From Mariniphaga sp. (GTDB taxonomy: Bacteria; Bacteroidota; Bacteroidia; Bacteroidales; Prolixibacteraceae), in NCBI GenBank assembly GCA_019429205.1, contig JAHYIT010000002.1, positions 1 through 64,000 of the forward strand: DNA of 64,000 bases, in the 5' to 3' direction. Under the pieces are notes generated by a model. The model was not told where the DNA came from. It made no database searches and saw only the letters and a program-made list of their open reading frames with translations. How positions within the stretch are numbered: the first letter of the stretch is position 1; every line of letters starts with the position of its first letter. Position numbers and translations under genes: made by a program. Shown here one piece after another: positions 60,322 through 64,000 of this stretch.

Positions 60322-61041
60322 CTATTTTCTTCTACCTCTGCGGCCATCGCCACCAAAGCCTTTATTACCTCCCGGACGGGCTTGTTTTTGCCCTAAGTTT
60401 GGTGAAAGGTCCCGGTTTCCGTAAACCATACCTTTGCAAATCCAGACTTTTACTCCAATAAGTCCGGTTTTTGTAAGCGCTTCGCCCAATGCATAGTCGA
60501 TATCGGCTCTCAGGGTATGCAACGGAGTACGTCCGTCTTTATACATTTCCGAGCGGGCCATTTCGGCGCCGTTCAGCCTTCCTGATACCAATACTTTAAT
60601 GCCTTCGGCTCCCATTCTCATGGTTGAAGCGATAGCCATTTTCACAGCCCTTCGGTAAGCTACCTTACCCTCGATTTGCCGAGCAATGTTGTTGGCAACA
60701 ATTTTGGCATCGAGTTCCGGGCGTTTAATTTCGAAAATGTTGATCTGAACCTCTTTACTGGTAATTTTTTTCAGCTCTTCCTTCAACTTGTCAACTTCCT
60801 GTCCGCCTTTACCAATAATAATACCTGGGCGCGAAGTATGCACGGTGATGGTGATAAGTTTCAAGGTACGTTCAATAACAATTCTTGAAATACTGGCTTT
60901 GGCCAAACGGGCATTCAAATATTCCCGTATTTTGTGGTCTTCAGTCAGCTTATCGCCGTAATCGTCGCCACCGAACCAATTTGAGTCCCATCCTTTAATG
61001 AATCCCAAACGATTTGAAATTGGATTTACTTTTTGTCCCAT
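60322..61041 (-). CDS. rpsC: 30S ribosomal protein S3
   Basis: A 239-aa S3 with a KH domain ([20 protein letters not shown], with the GxxG as GKGG) and the C-terminal S3 domain ([20 protein letters not shown]). It starts [13 protein letters not shown]. It lies at the mRNA entry channel. The gap to rplV is three bases. Confidence 0.98.
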   Translation of the reverse strand: MGQKVNPISNRLGFIKGWDSNWFGGDDYGDKLTEDHKIREYLNARLAKASISRIVIERTLKLITITVHTSRPGIIIGKGGQEVDKLKEELKKITSKEVQINIFEIKRPELDAKIVANNIARQIEGKVAYRRAVKMAIASTMRMGAEGIKVLVSGRLNGAEMARSEMYKDGRTPLHTLRADIDYALGEALTKTGLIGVKVWICKGMVYGNRDLSPNLGQKQARPGGNKGFGGDGRRGRRK

Positions 61042-61044
61042 GTA

Positions 61045-61467
61045 CTACTGATTAAGATTTTCTTCGACAACACTTTCTTTCCGGTCAACGTAAATGGTAA
61101 CGTGGTTCGAGCGTTTTTTGATGCGGTGAGCACGACCCTGGGGAGCCGGACGTAACCTTTTCAAAATTCGGCCTGAATCAACCATTACTGTTTTTACGTA
61201 CAAATCACTTTCCTCTAAACGTACTCCTTCGTTTTTAGCCTGCCAGTTGGCAATGGCCGAAAGGAGGAGTTTTTCTACCCTGCGCGATGCTTCTTTCGAG
61301 GAAAACTTAAGAACATCTAACGCTTTATTCACCTCCATGCCGCGGATAGAATCGACTACAAGCCTCATCTTTCTTGGTGAAGTAGGGCAATTTCTTAAAA
61401 CAGCAAAATATTGGTGTTTTTTATCTTCTTTTCTTTTATCTGCTGCTAATCTTTTTCTGGCACCCAT
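61045..61467 (-). CDS. rplV: 50S ribosomal protein L22
   Basis: A 140-aa L22, which lines the nascent peptide tunnel: [20 protein letters not shown], then [11 protein letters not shown] and the C-terminal loop [15 protein letters not shown]. The N-terminus is extended by about 20 basic residues compared with E. coli. Confidence 0.97.
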   Translation of the reverse strand: MGARKRLAADKRKEDKKHQYFAVLRNCPTSPRKMRLVVDSIRGMEVNKALDVLKFSSKEASRRVEKLLLSAIANWQAKNEGVRLEESDLYVKTVMVDSGRILKRLRPAPQGRAHRIKKRSNHVTIYVDRKESVVEENLNQ

Positions 61468-61500
61468 TCTTTTTTCTTTTTAATTTTAATGATACTATGC

Positions 61501-61767
61501 CTATCTTTTGTTACCAGCATGACCCCTGAAGGTTCGTGTAGGTGCAAATTCTCCCAGTTTATGTCCAACCATATTTTCGGTAACATATACAGGGATAAAT
61601 TTATTTCCGTTATGAACGGCGATGGTATGGCCTACAAAATCAGGAGAAATTACTGAAGCTCTGGCCCATGTTTTTACTACTGATTTTTTCCCGCCATCAT
61701 TCATGGTCAGGATTTTTCTTTCCAGTTTATAATTGATAAAAGGCCCTTTTTTTAACGAACGACTCAT
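61501..61767 (-). CDS. rpsS: 30S ribosomal protein S19
   Basis: An 88-aa S19: [39 protein letters not shown] and [19 protein letters not shown]. It lies in the small-subunit head near the A-site tRNA and S13. Confidence 0.98.
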   Translation of the reverse strand: MSRSLKKGPFINYKLERKILTMNDGGKKSVVKTWARASVISPDFVGHTIAVHNGNKFIPVYVTENMVGHKLGEFAPTRTFRGHAGNKR

Positions 61768-61783
61768 AATTCTTTCCCTTTAA

Positions 61784-62608
61784 CTATTTTTTCCTACGTT
61801 CAATAATATACTTGCCGGAAGCTTTCTTTTTGGAACGGGTTTTATACCCTTTCGCGAGCAATCCTTTACGTGAGCGCGGGTGTCCGCCAGATGCACGGCC
61901 TTCGCCGCCACCCATTGGGTGATCAACCGGGTTCATCACAACGCCACGTACACGAGGTCTTCTTCCCAACCAGCGTGAACGGCCGGCTTTACCGGAACGC
62001 TCGAGGTTATGCTCTGCATTTCCAACAGTTCCAACAGTTGCCCTGCAGGATGTAAGTACCATACGAGATTCGCCTGAAGGTAATTTCAATACTGCGTATT
62101 TTCCTTCACGAGAGGTCAATTGCGCATAAGCGCCTGCACTACGTGCCATCGTTCCGCCCTGTCCGGGGCGGAGTTCAATGTTGTGAACCAATGTTCCAAG
62201 AGGAATATCAGATAAGGGGAGTGTATTTCCAATTTCAGGTTCAACCCCGGGACCGCTTTTTAACGTTTGTCCAACTTTCAATCCGTTGGGTGCAACGATG
62301 TACCTTTTTTCGCCATCTTCGTATTGAAGAAGGGCAATTCGGGCAGAGCGGTTAGGATCGTACTGAATGGAATCGACCACAGCAGCAAATCCGTCTTTAT
62401 CGCGTTTAAAGTCGATAATACGGTATTTGCGTTTGTGTCCCCCACCTATATACCTCATTGTCATGCGGCCCTGGTTATTTCTACCTCCAGATTTCCGCAG
62501 GGGCTCCAACAATGATTTTTCAGGTGTAGATGCAGTAATGGTATCAAAGGCGCCCACTATTTTGTGCCTTTGACCCGGAGTTACTGGTTTTAATTTCCTT
62601 ACTGCCAT
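61784..62608 (-). CDS. rplB: 50S ribosomal protein L2
   Basis: A 274-aa L2, needed for peptidyl transferase centre assembly. Conserved parts: [38 protein letters not shown], and [18 protein letters not shown] with the functionally important His. Confidence 0.98.
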   Translation of the reverse strand: MAVRKLKPVTPGQRHKIVGAFDTITASTPEKSLLEPLRKSGGRNNQGRMTMRYIGGGHKRKYRIIDFKRDKDGFAAVVDSIQYDPNRSARIALLQYEDGEKRYIVAPNGLKVGQTLKSGPGVEPEIGNTLPLSDIPLGTLVHNIELRPGQGGTMARSAGAYAQLTSREGKYAVLKLPSGESRMVLTSCRATVGTVGNAEHNLERSGKAGRSRWLGRRPRVRGVVMNPVDHPMGGGEGRASGGHPRSRKGLLAKGYKTRSKKKASGKYIIERRKK

Positions 62609-62616
62609 TTCTATAA

Positions 62617-62907
62617 TTAAATATTACTGTAAAAATCAATACTGTCTCCTTCGGCCAAAGTAACTATGGCCTTCTTATAAGCAGTTGTTTTTCCGGAAAT
62701 GACTCCTGATTTGGTATAGCGTGATTTTACTTTTCCGCCATATACCATGGTGTTAACAGAATCAACCGTTACATCGTACATCCCCTCAATCGCTTTTTTA
62801 ATTTGCGGTTTTGAGGCAGATTTTACAACAACAAACCCGTAACGGTTGTACCGTTCGGACTGCTCATTCATTTTCTCTGTAACCAATGGTTTTATTAAAA
62901 TATCCAT
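62617..62907 (-). CDS. rplW: 50S ribosomal protein L23
   Basis: A 96-aa L23 at the tunnel exit: [21 protein letters not shown], then [22 protein letters not shown]. It is shorter in its tail than some homologues. It lies 8 bp upstream of rplB. Confidence 0.97.
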   Translation of the reverse strand: MDILIKPLVTEKMNEQSERYNRYGFVVVKSASKPQIKKAIEGMYDVTVDSVNTMVYGGKVKSRYTKSGVISGKTTAYKKAIVTLAEGDSIDFYSNI

Positions 62908-62919
62908 TTTTAAATCGCC

Positions 62920-63549
62920 TTAAAGTTTAAATGCTTCTTCTATTTTCTTCACAGAACCTTCGAGAAGAACAATAGTTTTTGCGTTCAAAATTTGATAAGT
63001 ATTTAATTCAGAAGCTATTACAACCGAAACATCCTGTAAATTTCTGGACGACAAATATATGTTATTATTTTCGGCTGGTAAAACGAAAAGTGACTTTTTA
63101 TCAGCAATTTGCAAATTACTTTTGAGTGCCACTATTTCTTTTGTTTTTGGAGCTTCCAAAATAAAATCTTCCAAAACCACGATGCTGTTTTCACGGGCTT
63201 TGTATGTTAACGCCGATTTCCTTGCAAGTTGCTTCACTTTTTTGTTCAGCTTAAACTCGTAACTTTTGGGGCGCGGACCGAAAACGGTACCACCGCCGCG
63301 AAATACAGGCGATTTTATGCTGCCGGCACGTGCTGTACCGGTACCTTTTTGTTTCTTAATTTTCCGGGTACTTCCAGTTACTTCAGCGCGTTCTTTTGTT
63401 TTATGCGTTCCCTGGCGCTTGTTTGCCATATATTGTTTTACGTCGAGGTAAATGGCATGGTCACTGGGCTCAACTCCAAAAATTCCCTGGTTCAGGGTAA
63501 TTTTCCGCCCGGTATCTTTTCCTTCTTTATTCAGTACACTTAGTTCCAT
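62920..63549 (-). CDS. rplD: 50S ribosomal protein L4
   Basis: A 209-aa L4: [19 protein letters not shown], the tunnel loop with [19 protein letters not shown] and [16 protein letters not shown], and the C-terminal globular part. In E. coli L4 also represses the S10 operon. Its ATG overlaps the end of rplC by ten bases. Confidence 0.98.
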   Translation of the reverse strand: MELSVLNKEGKDTGRKITLNQGIFGVEPSDHAIYLDVKQYMANKRQGTHKTKERAEVTGSTRKIKKQKGTGTARAGSIKSPVFRGGGTVFGPRPKSYEFKLNKKVKQLARKSALTYKARENSIVVLEDFILEAPKTKEIVALKSNLQIADKKSLFVLPAENNNIYLSSRNLQDVSVVIASELNTYQILNAKTIVLLEGSVKKIEEAFKL

Positions 63550-64000
63550 TGTTTCCTAATAATTAAGTATGAACCTTTGGCGCCAGGCACTGAACCTTTC
63601 ACCACAATCAAATTCTTTTCAGGAATCACTTTCATTACCATCAGGTTTTCTATGGTAACGGTTTCGTTTCCGGTTCTTCCGGCCATACGCATTCCTTTGA
63701 ATACGCGGCTTGGCCATGATGATGCACCGATAGAACCCGGTGCGCGCAACCTGTTGTGCTGCCCATGGGTTGCATCGTTTACACCACGAAAGTTGTGACG
63801 TTTTACCACTCCCTGAAAACCTTTACCTTTTGAAATACCAACCACATCAACATAATCCAGTTCGTGGAAAATGTTAACAGTGACCGAATCTCCAAGATTG
63901 TAAGCTTCCTTGTAGGTGTTTTTAAATTCAACTACTTCGCGTTTTGGCGTTGTTCCGGCTTTTTTAAAGTGCCCGAATTCAGCTTTCGTAGCTCTTTTTT
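63540..64000 (-). CDS. rplC: 50S ribosomal protein L3, C-terminal part (cut by window edge)
   Basis: The frame is open from the window edge to the stop at 63540. It includes [19 protein letters not shown] near the edge, then [20 protein letters not shown] and [19 protein letters not shown], and ends [10 protein letters not shown]. These are the L3 extension and core that reach the peptidyl transferase centre. The start and any upstream rpsJ are outside the window. The frame continues to the right past the internal Met at 63845. Confidence 0.97.
   Translation of the reverse strand, partial: KRATKAEFGHFKKAGTTPKREVVEFKNTYKEAYNLGDSVTVNIFHELDYVDVVGISKGKGFQGVVKRHNFRGVNDATHGQHNRLRAPGSIGASSWPSRVFKGMRMAGRTGNETVTIENLMVMKVIPEKNLIVVKGSVPGAKGSYLIIRKQWN

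Noticed and set aside
1-64000. Search for tRNA, rRNA, complete insertion sequence, integrase, CRISPR-cas or SusCD genes
   Set aside because: None was found by reading the frames and the intergenic sequence; small RNAs without obvious structure could have been missed.

Overview
The window looks like chromosomal DNA of a marine or sediment-type Bacteroidetes, probably Bacteroidales/Marinilabiliales and close to Prolixibacteraceae. Evidence: a T9SS C-terminal sorting domain, promoters of the form TAnnTTTG, a GH92 lipoprotein, several DUF1080, Tat-exported Gfo/Idh/MocA and sugar isomerase-like proteins, an rplQ with a long acidic tail, and a Bacteroidetes-type RpmJ. This placement is inferred from gene content only.

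Layout. 1-6.3 kb: a DUF2283 gene cut by the window edge behind a DUF4258-like remnant, an AddB-like nuclease, a PAP2 phosphatase/ArnT-like pair, and a hipB antitoxin gene with three operators whose hipA partner is reduced to its last 69 codons. 6.3-12.3 kb: a TPR lipoprotein, a Tat-lipoprotein oxidoreductase, a frameshifted and internally deleted DUF5916 gene, a complete TacAT-type toxin-antitoxin pair and an unknown membrane protein. 12.5-18.2 kb: a colinear set of gluconate-2-dehydrogenase subunit 3-like Tat protein, GMC flavoprotein, nine-heme cytochrome c, beta-barrel and sodium:solute symporter, which looks like a periplasmic sugar dehydrogenase wired to the quinone pool. 18.3-22.8 kb: RtcB, then an exported Nif3-like protein, a GntP permease and a DUF1080 protein. 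22.8-25.6 kb: AT-rich accessory DNA with a calpain-like protease, a MITE-like repeat and a CHAP/peptidoglycan-binding protein. 25.7-38.2 kb: an oxidoreductase, FolE, a Cmk-like kinase, UDG, a DUF1080-PHP fusion, an MFS transporter, GH92, YitT and a patatin outer-membrane protein. 38.2-42.5 kb: a sulfur-handling operon (ArsR-rhodanese, cysteine desulfurase, two DsrE proteins), a macro-domain protein, TauE/SafE and a DoxX remnant. 42.7-50.2 kb: a protein joining a long charged helical repeat to a GH16-like lectin domain with altered catalytic residues, a nucleoside phosphorylase, SirB1, a Tat-exported sugar isomerase-like protein and a T9SS-secreted protein. 50.3-64.0 kb: the S10-spc-alpha ribosomal operons on the minus strand, from rplC (cut by the window edge) to rplQ, ending in a strong intrinsic terminator.

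How the genes may work together. Oxidoreductases (Gfo/Idh, GMC), two DUF1080 proteins, a xylose-isomerase-like protein, GntP, SSS and MFS carriers and GH92 all fit scavenging of glycans and sugar acids, possibly through 3-keto-glycosides. They are dispersed rather than in one SusCD locus; no susC/susD genes are present. Several accessory genes are decaying (DUF4258, hipA, DUF5916, doxX), and two inverted copies of a 150-160 bp repeat lie 17 kb apart. No tRNA, rRNA, CRISPR array or complete insertion sequence was seen.
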